Shown here in pieces: positions 12,578 to 21,551 of a stretch of 64,000 nt of DNA. The position numbers and the translations under genes were made by a program. Origin of the DNA: Agrocybe praecox (lineage: Eukaryota > Basidiomycota > Agaricomycetes > Agaricales > Agrocybaceae). The first letter of the stretch is position 1, and every line of letters starts with the position of its first letter. The DNA lies in the NCBI GenBank assembly GCA_964017145.1, contig OZ024842.1:2728001-2792000 (forward strand), read 5' to 3'. The notes under the pieces were generated by a model that was not told where the DNA came from, ran no database searches, and saw only the letters and a list, made by a program, of their open reading frames with translations.

Positions 12578-13560
12578 ATGAACTCTTTATACACCTCTGG
12601 TGTACGCCAAACAAACTCTCTACAAGCCGATATGGAACGGCTGCGGAATGGCGACAATTCGCCGGCTTTGCTAGGTGAATTCTAACATACAGGGCTAATA
12701 GTCAATGCTTATGCTTTTCAGGCCAAATATCAGCATCTCTATCCGCTATGCAGAGGACTATAGATGATTATGACTCCATGACTAAACGTGAAATTATCAA
12801 AGCGAAGCAAGAAAAGGCTCAGATGTATGCATGCCTTTTTATTCATGCATGGAAACCAAGGCGGGGATAATAACACTTCGTGTTACTTTCAGGCGTGTTC
12901 AGAAATTTAGGGCAGACTATGCTGAGCTTCGAAATCAATTCGACCGTCTACGAGGGGAGGCCGCTGCTGCTGTGAGATTGAATCATGTTCCAGTACGGAC
13001 TGCACTGAGCGACCGTCTATTCTGTTCTAGCAACAAGAAGCCAACCGCGTTGAACTCATTTCCTCGTCATCTACTGCCCCTATGTCACCCTCCGATGCAC
13101 GTCGGCGCTTCCAAAATACACCGAGCCACTCAACACTTCACCCCGGACTGCGGCCCCAGAACGAAACGATATCTGAATCACCGTTTCGTGGATCAACTCC
13201 GCAGCCTGGGATGGGGGGCAGAGAATTTAGGGCTCTTGACGAACACAGTTTCATTCAAAATACAGATACCAAGCTGGACGAGTTCTTAGCTCAAGGGAGA
13301 GAAGTTCTGGATAACCTACGCGACCAGCGGAATATCTTGAAAGGAACGCAGCGGAGATTATTGGATGCTGCTAACACGTTAGGGCTGAGCAGGAATGTTA
13401 TAGGGTGGATCGAGAAACGGAGGTGAGCGCCTTCCTGTCCATTGTCATCTCGTATCTTTGCTGAACAATTTTAATTAGTACGCAAGACACCTATATCTTC
13501 CTAGGCGGTGCCATATTCACCTTCTTCTGTTTCTATTTGATATGGCATTACCTGGGATGA
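12578..13560 (+). CDS. BOS1: Golgi Qb-SNARE BOS1/membrin
   Basis: Exons 12578-12674, 12722-12824, 12893-12971, 13031-13422 and 13479-13560, all introns GT-AG. The product starts 'MNSLYTSGVRQTNSLQADM', has an N-terminal helical region (DYDSMTKREIIKAKQEKAQM), a Ser/Pro-rich linker, the SNARE helix ('DTKLDEFLAQGREVLDNLRD' then 'NILKGTQRRLLDAANTLGLS'), the conserved 'RNVIGWIEKR' run and a C-terminal membrane anchor ('YIFLGGAIFTFFCFYLIW'). This is the BOS1/GOSR2 layout at the usual size of about 250 residues. BOS1 acts as a Qb-SNARE in ER-to-Golgi transport with Sed5, Bet1 and Sec22. The last exon and the 3' flank are duplicated downstream at 15801-15990. Confidence 0.9.
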
Positions 13561-15498
13561 TGGACTGGCTTATGTGTTGTACTGTATCTTTATTCTGACT
13601 GGATGTACTTAGTGTCTTCTAATACTTACTGACCTTTATACCCCTGACCCCAAGAACGATATTTTCTTTTTCTCTGCTCATTTGTGTGAGTTTGAATATA
13701 TTCTTCGTCTTTACTTCTTGTCTGACAATTACTCAGGTCTACTTTGAACTATCTTGGGCTGTAATATACACATAAAAAATTCGTTGGGACCATGTTGTGG
13801 TTTTTGGTGTATAACATTCATGATCCTTTGAACTACCAATTTGGAGAGGAGTTCGACGTTTTTAAGTATACTCATCTTACAATGTTGGTTTGGGTTCCGC
13901 AACAGTAATCCGGAACAGCAGAAAAAGACCTCGAGAAACCTCTGATCAAGCTTAACCAAATACACGTAAAATTGGGTTTCAACCTATACGCCATCAAGCG
14001 CCTTTGCCTCGTGCCCGTTTTCCTTGCTCCTTACTCTAACCTTCCATCTACCAGCCAGATTTTTGGACGATGAAAACCGTCCTCTTTCAAGTTTTTCTTG
14101 CCTTCTCCGTCGTTTTGTCGGGTCCCTGTGCGTCTCGAGCGTACAAGAATAACTGTAAGTCTTATCCACATTCTCCAACTTCCCTTTCTCACTTTGTTCA
14201 CTTTTTGAATACAGTATCTGTGCAGTCTCTGCTAGTGTGTACGTTACATGTCATATTTTTCTATGCGCTCGTTAGATCTCTGATGGTTTTTTGTAGTTGC
14301 ATTTGCAGCAGAATACGTTCCAACGCTGGTTCATGGGGCATCCTTGCTTTCTTCCCGTGACGATGCGGCGACTGATCTTTGGGAAGAACTTGGAAACTTT
14401 GGTGGAAAGATACGCGATGCAGAGGCAATACTGGACAAAGAGACTGCTCAATTCGCAGATGCTGCTGGAGATATCAAAGCATTCGAGCAAAGCATACGAG
14501 ACCTCATAGTCAGTACCAACGCGCTGCGGATCGACATCAACTCGGTGTATGGACTCAAGAAGCGCCACGTCAATTACAACTTCACCTTGTTCACTGAGCA
14601 GCTATCTGACCATGTTGACTTGGCCATTACGAACTTGGCGGCCGAGTTGATGGGACCTGTACATGGAAATCAGACCGAAAACGTTTTGAGGCGTAATGCT
14701 ACCGTCAGTATGGTCCTTGACACAATGGAGGATGCAATCGTGAAGGTATATGCTCTGTGGGACGTACCAGAGATTGAGGCAAGGGAGCGATTTGGACATG
14801 TGAAGACGCATATACGAACTGTCGTTCTCGTCATCGGTATGGCATGCCCTCCTGTAGTTGAATTCATCTATAGGGCTTCCTGACACACTTCTTCCTTTGT
14901 TTGTGCAGGCAACATGGCGGATAAACATCCCGTCTTAGTCGACGTCCTCGTATTCACCGTCGTAAGTATGATCATACCGGAGGTTGAAGCAGCGTGGATT
15001 CTTCGGCCCATACTAAGGTTATTCGGATTTGGCCCGCTTGGCCCGGTGAAAGGCAAGTCATTGAAGATTCTATGAATTATTGTGAAGCTAAGTGCGACAC
15101 CATACGTAGGCTCGCTTGCTGCTGCTATGCAGAGACAATTCTTTGGTGCGACAGTAAAAAGCGGGAGCTGGTTCGCGAAGCTTCAGAGTGCGGCGATGAA
15201 GAAATCAGGTTTCACTGCCATCAAACTTGGGAAAGCGTTATCCACAGCCGCATCTAAAGTTGTGTCGGACGCCATAAAACAAATAAAACACTTGTGATAA
15301 GTTCGAGGTGTTTGCCAGGCAGCCATGAAGATGACCTTGGACATTCAATAGTTTTGACTCCTCTCTTGACCCCCAGCGATTTCTCTTGTAGCATTGCTTT
15401 TTCCATTGACTTTTCCTTGTGTTGTATATGTTCAAAATGATTCTGTTTTCAGCGCGGCGTTCAGGAAGGATATAACATGACGGAGATTACTTCCCAAG
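13443..15498 (+). repeat. Tandem duplication, unit 1
   Basis: Unit 1 of a direct duplication whose second unit lies at 15801-18043 (offset about 2.36 kb). It begins inside the last BOS1 intron, includes the final BOS1 exon and 3' flank, and contains the first Ifi-6-16 gene. It ends at a conserved block reading 'GGATATAACATGACGG' and 'ATTACTTCCCA'. The two units align through coding and non-coding sequence. Confidence 0.8.
14070..15297 (+). CDS. Secreted Ifi-6-16 (ISG12/IFI6-like) family protein, copy 1
   Basis: Exons 14070-14154, 14215-14238 (a 24 nt microexon), 14297-14836, 14909-15052 and 15110-15297. The start gives a signal peptide (MKTVLFQVFLAFSVVLSGPC). A helical, charged middle follows ('DAEAILDKETAQFAD', 'DIKAFEQSIRDLIVSTNALR', 'YALWDVP'). 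After it come a hydrophobic segment ('HPVLVDVLVFTVVSMIIPEV') and a C-terminal block: 'LFGFGPLGPVKG', then 'SLAAAMQRQFFGATVKSGSW' and 'FAKLQSAAM'. That block resembles the Gly/Ala-rich membrane domain of the interferon-induced 6-16 family (PF06140). The last intron is GC-AG (15053-15109, starting GCAAGT) and holds an in-frame TGA, so it must be removed to reach the domain. Animal members act at mitochondria or the ER in innate immunity and apoptosis; fungal roles are unknown to me. Closest relative: the gene at 16421. Confidence 0.65.
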
Positions 15499-15800
15499 CT
15501 AGAGTTCGTTGTTCTGGCTCAACAAAACGTTGCAACTTGAATGCTGTTCCCCCGTTATCCTTGAGGAATCTAAACCCACCCCATGATCTAACTTTCTCAT
15601 ACAGAGACACGTTGGCGGTGTCCTATTTCCGTAATTTTTAACAGAGTCTTGTGTCGTAACTTGCTACTACCATCACAACCACTGCAGCCCTTCAACAAAG
15701 TCGTCATCCTTTGTGCGAAAGCAGTCGGTATTAAATAGATCAGAAGGCCTGACCACATAAGATTCAATGGATGACACCCCTCTGTCTACTATGCATAGGT
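15498..15800. other. Spacer between the duplication units
   Basis: No gene is seen. It contains no recognised repeat and separates the end of unit 1 from the start of the BOS1-exon relic of unit 2. Confidence 0.4.
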
Positions 15801-15834
15801 TTGTCATTTCGTATGTTTCCTGAACACTTTCAAA

Positions 15835-15992
15835 ATATTGTTACGCAAGACACCTCATATCTTCCTAGGCAGTGCCATATTCACCTTGTTTTGTTTCTCT
15901 TTGATCTGGCATTATCTGGGATGATGGGCTGGCTTATGTGTTGCACTGTATCTTTATTCTGACTGGATGTACTTAGTGTCTTCTAATACTTA
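15835..15992 (+). pseudogene. Relic of the last BOS1 exon and 3' flank
   Basis: Near-identical to 13473-13632. It retains the acceptor-side sequence, 'TTACGCAAGACACC', the transmembrane-anchor codons (one extra base after 'ACACCT' shifts the frame) and the TGA followed by the same 3' flank 'CTGACTGGATGTACTTAGTG'. No upstream BOS1 exon accompanies it, so it cannot encode a SNARE. It marks the left breakpoint of the duplication. Confidence 0.8.
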
Positions 15993-16099
15993 AACGGCGG
16001 GCGCCGATACCTGTATATCGGAAATACAGGTATCGGTCATACTATATATGGGAAGCCCGAGCCTGTTTCTCGGAGGAACAGGTATCGGCGCCTGCCGCG
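15993..16099. mobile_element. 107 bp MITE, TTA target duplication (PIF/Harbinger-like)
   Basis: Terminal inverted repeats of about 22 bp with three mismatches and a perfect inner 15 bp (GGCGCCGATACCTGT on both strands). It is flanked by TTA on both sides (15990-15992 and 16100-16102). The first duplication unit has the empty site, with a single TTA between 'CTTCTAATAC' and 'CTGACCTTT' at about 13619-13640. A TTA target duplication fits PIF/Harbinger-type elements. There is no coding capacity. Inner copies of ACAGGTATCGG make a strong hairpin. Confidence 0.75.
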
Positions 16100-16420
16100 T
16101 TATTGCCTTTTATACCCGACCGCAGAACAATGTTCGTTTTCTCTGCTTACTTGTGTAAGTTTGAATATATTCCTCCTATATTTTCTTTGAACGTCTTGGG
16201 TTGTAATATGCACATCCAAGAAATTGTTGGGACATGATTCTTTGAAAGTTCAATCTGGATTCCGCAACACGGTACTGCGGAACACCAGAAAGATCTTAAG
16301 AAGCCTCAAGAGACTTGACCAATCACAGGTTGTAGACGGCATCGAGCGCCTTTTGTGGCTTGGGCCCGTTTTCCCTTCCCTTGACTCTAAACCCTCATCT
16401 ACCAGCCAGACTTTTGGACC

Positions 16421-17728
16421 ATGAAAACCGTTCTCTTCCAAGGACTTCTTGCCTTCTCTGTCGTTTTGTCGGGCTGCTGTGCGTCTCGAGTCTACAAGAA
16501 TAACTGTAAGTCTTAGTTTGATACCCACATTCTCCAACATCTGCATTCTCACTTTGTTCAACTTTTGAATTCGCAGTCTCTGTGTCGTCTTTGCTAGTGT
16601 GTACGTTATATGTCATATTTCTCTATGCGCTCGTTAGATTCCTGATGAATTTTTGCAGTTGGGTTTGCAGCAGAATACGTTCCAACCCTGGTTCATGGGG
16701 TATCCTTTCTTGACCATGCGGCGGCTGATGTCTGGAAGGAACTCAAAAAAGTTGGAGGAAAGGTCAATGATGCAAAAGCACTACTGGACAAAGAGATTCC
16801 CCAATTCGTTGACCATGCGGCGGCGGCTGATGTTTGGAAGGAACTTGATAAACTTGGAGGAAAGTTCAATGATGCAAAAGCACTACTGGACAAGGAAATT
16901 CCCCAACGTTTCGCCGATGCTGTTGAAGATATCAAAGCATTCGAGCAAAGCATACGGGACCTCATTGTCAGTACCAACGCGCTGCGGGTCGACAATTTCA
17001 ACGTCACCCTATTCACTGAGCAGTTATCTGACCATGTCGACTTGGCCATTACCAAGCTGATGGCCGAATTCAAGGAACCTGCACATGGAGATCAAACCGA
17101 AAACTTTTTGAGGCGTAAAGCTACTGTCAATAAGGTCCTCGACGAAGTGGAGGATGCAATCGTAAAGGTGTATGCTTTGTGGCACGTACCAGAGGTCGAG
17201 GCTAGGGAGCGATTCAGACATGTGAAGACGCATATACGATCGGTCGTTCTCGCTATTGGTATGTCTCCTCTTGTAGTTAAATCCACCTGCTCATGGAGCT
17301 TCTTGACACACTCCTTTGTGAGTGCAGGCAACATAGCAGAGAAACATCCCGTCTTAGTCGACGTCCTCATATTCACTGTTGTGGGCATGATTATACCGGA
17401 GGTTGAGGCAGCATGGATTCTTCGGCCGATACTAAGGGTGTTTGGGTTTGGTCCCCTTGGCGCGGTGAAAGGCAAGTCATCGAAAGTTCTATGGAATAAA
17501 GTGAAGCTAAATACATCCTCGTTCGTAGGCTCGCTTGCTGCTACGATGCAAAGGCGCCTCTTTGGCGCGGCAGTAAAAAGCGGCAGCTGGTTTGCAAAGC
17601 TTCAGAGTGCTGCGATGAAAGAATCAGGTTTCATTGCTATTAAACTTGGAGGAGCGTTATCCGTGGCAGCCACATCTAAAGTTATGTCGGGCGCCATAAA
17701 ACACATAAAACACATAAAACTCTTTTGA
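16421..17728 (+). CDS. Secreted Ifi-6-16 (ISG12/IFI6-like) family protein, copy 2
   Basis: Exons 16421-16505, 16577-16600 (24 nt), 16659-17258, 17328-17471 and 17529-17728, the same structure as copy 1. The signal peptide is MKTVLFQGLLAFSVVLSGCC. The middle holds a 33-residue segment in tandem ('DHAAADVWKELKKVGGKVND' and 'DHAAAADVWKELDKLGGKFND', each followed by 'AKALLDKEIPQ'), where copy 1 has it once. It then shares 'DIKAFEQSIRDLIVSTNALR', 'VKVYALWHVPEVEARERF', the hydrophobic 'HPVLVDVLIFTVVGMIIPEV' and the C-terminal 'VFGFGPLGAVKG' / 'SLAATMQRRLFGAAVKSGSW' / 'FAKLQSAAM'. The last intron (17472-17528) is GC-AG, 57 bp long (a multiple of three) and has no stop, so retention would insert 19 residues without breaking the frame. 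Probably secreted or membrane-inserted; function unknown. Confidence 0.65.
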
Positions 17729-18278
17729 TAAGTTCGAGGACATTCTCTCCTAAACATTTTGGCTCCTCTCTTGACTCCCAACGATTATTTTTTTCTGGTA
17801 GCATTGCTTTTATTTTTGACTTTTCCTTGTGCTGTAGTATATGTTCAAAATGTTGGAACATTACTTTGTAGCTACATGCTCTGTATTTATAGTGTACTTA
17901 CATGAATTGTAAACCCTGCTTGATTGTGAGGGTCCCTACTTAAACCCGAGTGGCCTCGAAGACTTGGTCATTTTAACACAAAATGTTCCTGTTTTCAGCG
18001 CCGCATTCAAGAAGGATATCACATGATGGGGGATTACTTCCCATCGGGATTCACTGTTGAGCACAAGGACCACCAGCACCTCCGACATTCCATATCCTGG
18101 CCCTTCTTTGCACTTAACTTATGTTCATTGATCTCTTCTTTGCGTTGTAAATGCTAGTAAATAAGCCTCCCAATGAAAGTAATTTTTGCGACGCGTTAAC
18201 ACCGTGTTCATCAAAAATATCACATGATGGGAAATAACTTCCCAAGTTGGATTGGCTGATATTCCTTTTGGAGTTTCC

Positions 18279-18733
18279 ATGTCGCGGCAGCTTTTGCAGT
18301 ACTGGGAAGTTCAACTTACCATTTGGAACTGCGTCATGTCAGTTCCATCCTTTTATTTGCCTTTGATCATCCTTGCTGCAGCCCTTCTCTTCTTTCCCGG
18401 TCCAATATTTGGCCGACTGCTGAGCCTACTTGGATTTGGCACACATCGACTCAGAGGGCCTATTGCAGATGGTACGTATTGTTTATCTACTATGTAGTAC
18501 AACCCAGATCGAGCGCTTATCTTTTTCATCAAGACCTAGCAACAACAGGAGGCTTTACGCCCGACTTACTTCAGAGATGCTTTCTAGGTGGAGCCATCGC
18601 AGCAGCATGCTGGCTCGCAATCCGCCTAGAAAGAAGAGGGGTGGTGTCCTCCCGGTCTTTCGGGTACTTTGTCCTCTTCATCCTTGGTATCTTGTGCGGG
18701 TGGCTGCTTGCATTGCTCAAGATCAAATTTTGA
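18279..18733 (+). CDS. Small membrane protein, distant Ifi-6-16-like
   Basis: Two exons joined across an intron from about 18473 to 18550 (GTACGT...CAACAG). The product of about 125 residues has three hydrophobic segments: 'SVPSFYLPLIILAAALLFF', 'LGGAIAAACWLAI' and 'GYFVLFILGILCGWLLALL'. The linker 'LLSLLGFGTHRLRGPIADGG' sits where the other cluster members have 'LFGFGPLGPVKG'. The upstream flank shares the block 'TATCACATGATGGGAAAT..ACTTCCCA' with the 3' flanks of copies 1 and 2, so it probably arose within the same duplicated array and lost the long N-terminal region. No signal peptide precedes the first hydrophobic segment. It could instead be an unrelated membrane protein. Confidence 0.45.
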
Positions 18734-19186
18734 CCTTAGAGAGCTAGGATATGATATCCAACTACTGTACTGTTATTTCTTGTATGTGGTCCAAGTTACG
18801 AGTACACATAATTTCTTTTCTTTTCCCTTATTGTTGCAACTTGCAAATCGATCATTGCCGAATTGCGTGGGCTGGGGCCCTGGGCACATGAAACGGCCAA
18901 CGTACTTACCCCACCTTCGAGTAGCTCATACCTGTCTTTTTAACTTCCTTATCGATTAAAAACGAGTTACACACGCTGCACATAGCTAGATACTGCAATG
19001 AAATCCGCATTCAACAAGAGAATAAGCGCCCGGGTCTTATCTCATTTCCGGGGGGTTGAAATTGTTACCTAAGCTTATGGCTATACGGCTCACGTTAACT
19101 TTGGGAAGTAACACGAGGCTCTTTGTATTTCAACTTGCACCACTTATTTTTTTTCTGCCAGGTCTCGTTGAACCCACTTCATTAAG
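18734..19186. other. Intergenic
   Basis: About 450 bp between two members of the Ifi-6-16 array. No gene or repeat is seen. Confidence 0.4.
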
Positions 19187-20272
19187 ATGTATTGCATTGC
19201 AGTCGGCGCGTTGGCCGCCTGTGCTACGTTGCAGTTCTTACTGTTTCTGTCCCCCATCGTAGTCTCTTGTTCGGTGCTCAAAAACCGAGGCGAGAATTTC
19301 GTCCTTGAGCAACATTCTCAATACGTTCTGGATGGCATAGGTATGTTGTCAGCTACATAAAGCTCTTTCTATCTTTTTACAATCTTCCAGGTCAATTCCA
19401 ACCTGAACCTCTCAACTTTGATTTCTGGAAAGAAGCAGAGAAAATCGGCGTCACCAACCTGACGATATACGCAGACAAAGCAATACGAGAAGAGACTGTC
19501 GACTTCGGGTACACCACAGGCACTGCTACCACGTCCACGTCCTTCCTAGATTCGGTGGATGATTTCAAAGCTCTCATGCAAGAGCTCGTCTCAAGCGCAG
19601 AAGCCCTTAAGATAGATTCATCGTTGGTCGGCGTCCAAGATTTCGCATTCATCAAAGAGTTTGCTGAGAAGCTGTCTCTTGAGATCGAAAAGATCGAGAC
19701 ATGGCTCATGGAGACTTTTGAAGATGCACCCGAGGACAAGGACGGAGAAAGTGCAGAAGACAGATACTCTCGGCGAGCGGAGACACTGGACAAGACATTG
19801 GATAAAGTCGAAGACGCGTTCGTCAGGACGTACGCTCTGTGGGACGTCCCTGAAGACGAAGGGAGGGGTAAATTCGGGAAGGTCAGGCCGCATATACGAA
19901 GTGCGGTACTTTCAGTTGGTGGGTACTCTTGTCATTTTATTCCTGCAGGTTTATAAATATTTTTGTCTTCAGGAACTCTGGCAGAGAATCATCCACTTCT
20001 TGTCGGCGCTATCTTGTTTGCTGCAGTGGCTCTGGTTATCCCTGAGGGACTTTTCCTGCGAGGTGCATTGCGTCTTTTCGGATTTGGACCACTAGGACCA
20101 GTCAAAGGTATGTGAAATTGGCAATCTAGGAAAGAAATACAGGTGATTGACTGCTGTAAATTCAGGTTCTGTAGCTGCATGGGCCCAGCGTTACTTTTTT
20201 GGAGCGGTAGTAAAAGAGGGAAGCTGGTTCTCGAGGTTGCAGCGCGCAGGGATGAGGTGGTGGGGACGGTGA
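19187..20272 (+). CDS. Secreted Ifi-6-16 (ISG12/IFI6-like) family protein, divergent member
   Basis: Exons 19187-19340, 19391-19918, 19973-20107 and 20166-20272. A hydrophobic N-terminus (about residues 5-27) is a likely signal peptide. The middle is helical and acidic ('DFKALMQELVSSAEALKID', 'EFAEKLSLEIEKIETWLME', 'LDKVEDAFVRTYALWDVPED') and aligns in position with the duplicated pair. A hydrophobic run ('HPLLVGAILFAAVALVIPEG') precedes 'LFGFGPLGPVKGSVAAWAQR' and 'YFFGAVVKEGSWFSRLQRAG', which gives the clearest match to the Ifi-6-16 domain in the cluster. The intron splitting 'VKG|S' is an ordinary GT-AG intron (20108-20165), at exactly the position where the other two have GC-AG. It lacks the long tail after the domain seen in copies 1 and 2. 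Confidence 0.7.
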
Positions 20273-20337
20273 ATTAGATAAGTGCGAGTATTTTTGTTTC
20301 TCCTTTCGTGTTTTCCTCTCGTATTTCTTGTAGCATA

Positions 20338-21551
20338 TCAATAAGATGCTGCGAAGAGTCTTTCTTCGAGCGCTTTATCACCCAGCACCTCGACCTTCAA
20401 CCCCACACCAGCAGGAACGCAACCGTCTCCAAAGGCTTGCTCGAGAGCAATTTTTGCCTGGAAGCCTGAGCAGTGCATAGGGAGGACGTATAAGGGTGCG
20501 GGCCTAAGCTGGGTGGAGAGAAAATCGACAGTCATTGGTATCCGAGGACCAAACTCTGGACCTGCGAGGTGCAGACCGCCAATTATCTGAAAAAGTATTG
20601 GGCAATATTAAAGCAAAATCAGGAATGATTTACCATGTAGATGGGTCGTTTAAAGGTAGGGATAGCATCTTTGACAACGTTGACGATTCCGGCATGAGAG
20701 CAGCTGAAAGATTAGATTAGATTAGATTAAGAAGGGACGACGTCAGAGGACTTACGCGCTGAAAATGACGAGACCTTTTCCCTCGACATCGATCCCAGCA
20801 TATCTCTCATCCATGATATGTTGCTCGGGCACCCACCTTCCTTCTGACACCCACCGTTGTCCCCCGAGTATCCCCCCTTCATACTCCGTTACTCTCGGTA
20901 TCTCCCCGCTCACCCACACAGAACCACCCCCGACGGCATGCCCTTCATCGTGTTTCTCGACCACCCCTCCTGCCTTGATGATCTCTTCAAATGTCGGGTC
21001 TATGGGGAGGGAACATATCACCTTGCTGTATGAAGGTCCTGGTGCAATACCCCGTGCAAGAGGTCGGTCGGGGTGGACATCAACCACACAGGGCGAAGAT
21101 ATTTCCTGCTTCGCGCGTAGCTCGAGGAAGGAGAGTAACCCTCCTGTGTGGTCGCTGTGCCAGTGAGACGTGATTACTCGTTCGATACGATCGATAGGCG
21201 TCTGCATCGCTCGGATGTTGCGCACGAGAGACTGGGAGTCTGGTCCGGTGTCGAAAAGTGTCAGATGGTTGTCCTCTTCACCTTCGATATGTGTTTCCTA
21301 CGGTCAAATTAAACCGTCTGTATTTAATGAAATAGAGATGGACGTACAATTAGCGCTGAGAACCCATGAGCACCTGTAAATCGATCAGTCAGCATTCGAA
21401 CCAAGCGTACGGTGCATACTATATACTCACCACAGCAAAAGTTATCGAAATCCAACACCGGCACCCCCATCTGCTCGTCGTATCTTCCATGCCCATCCTG
21501 ATGCAGATGCTGCTGCAACTCATGCGAGAACCCAGGTGGTAACTTGGTCAT
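20338..21551 (-). CDS. Metallo-beta-lactamase-fold hydrolase
   Basis: Multi-exon minus-strand gene starting at 21551 (MTKLPPGFSHELQQHLH) and ending in 'EERLFAASY' at 20338. Key motifs are 'LTLFDTGPDSQSLVRNI', the metal-binding 'VITSHWHSDHTGG' (H-x-H-x-D-H), 'VIFSACSHAGIVNVV' and 'MIIGGLHLAG'. The last two are the third-His and distal blocks of the subgroup related to 7,8-dihydropterin-6-methyl-4-aminobenzene-phosphate synthase. 'VLPMHCSGFQAK' adds a further metal-side His/Cys region. It should bind two metal ions and act as a hydrolase on an unknown substrate; no signal peptide, so intracellular. The intron at about 20699-20757 contains five copies of AGATT just before its acceptor. It is convergent with the last Ifi-6-16 gene (66 bp apart). 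Confidence 0.75.

Larger units (their letters stand above)
15801..18043 (+). repeat. Tandem duplication, unit 2
   Basis: Second unit of the duplication at 13443-15498. It repeats the last BOS1 exon and its 3' flank, then the whole Ifi-6-16 gene and its flanks. Relative to unit 1 it carries a 107 bp MITE (15993-16099), an extra 99 bp coding repeat, and about 145 bp of 3' flank (about 17850-17990) that unit 1 lacks between two copies of the short run AAAATG. Confidence 0.8.

Noticed and set aside
17042..17728. Reading the GC-AG intron of Ifi-6-16 copy 2 as coding
   Set aside because: The 57 bp is open, but the paralogue at 19187 has an intron at the identical site and copy 1 has a stop there, so removal is the better model.
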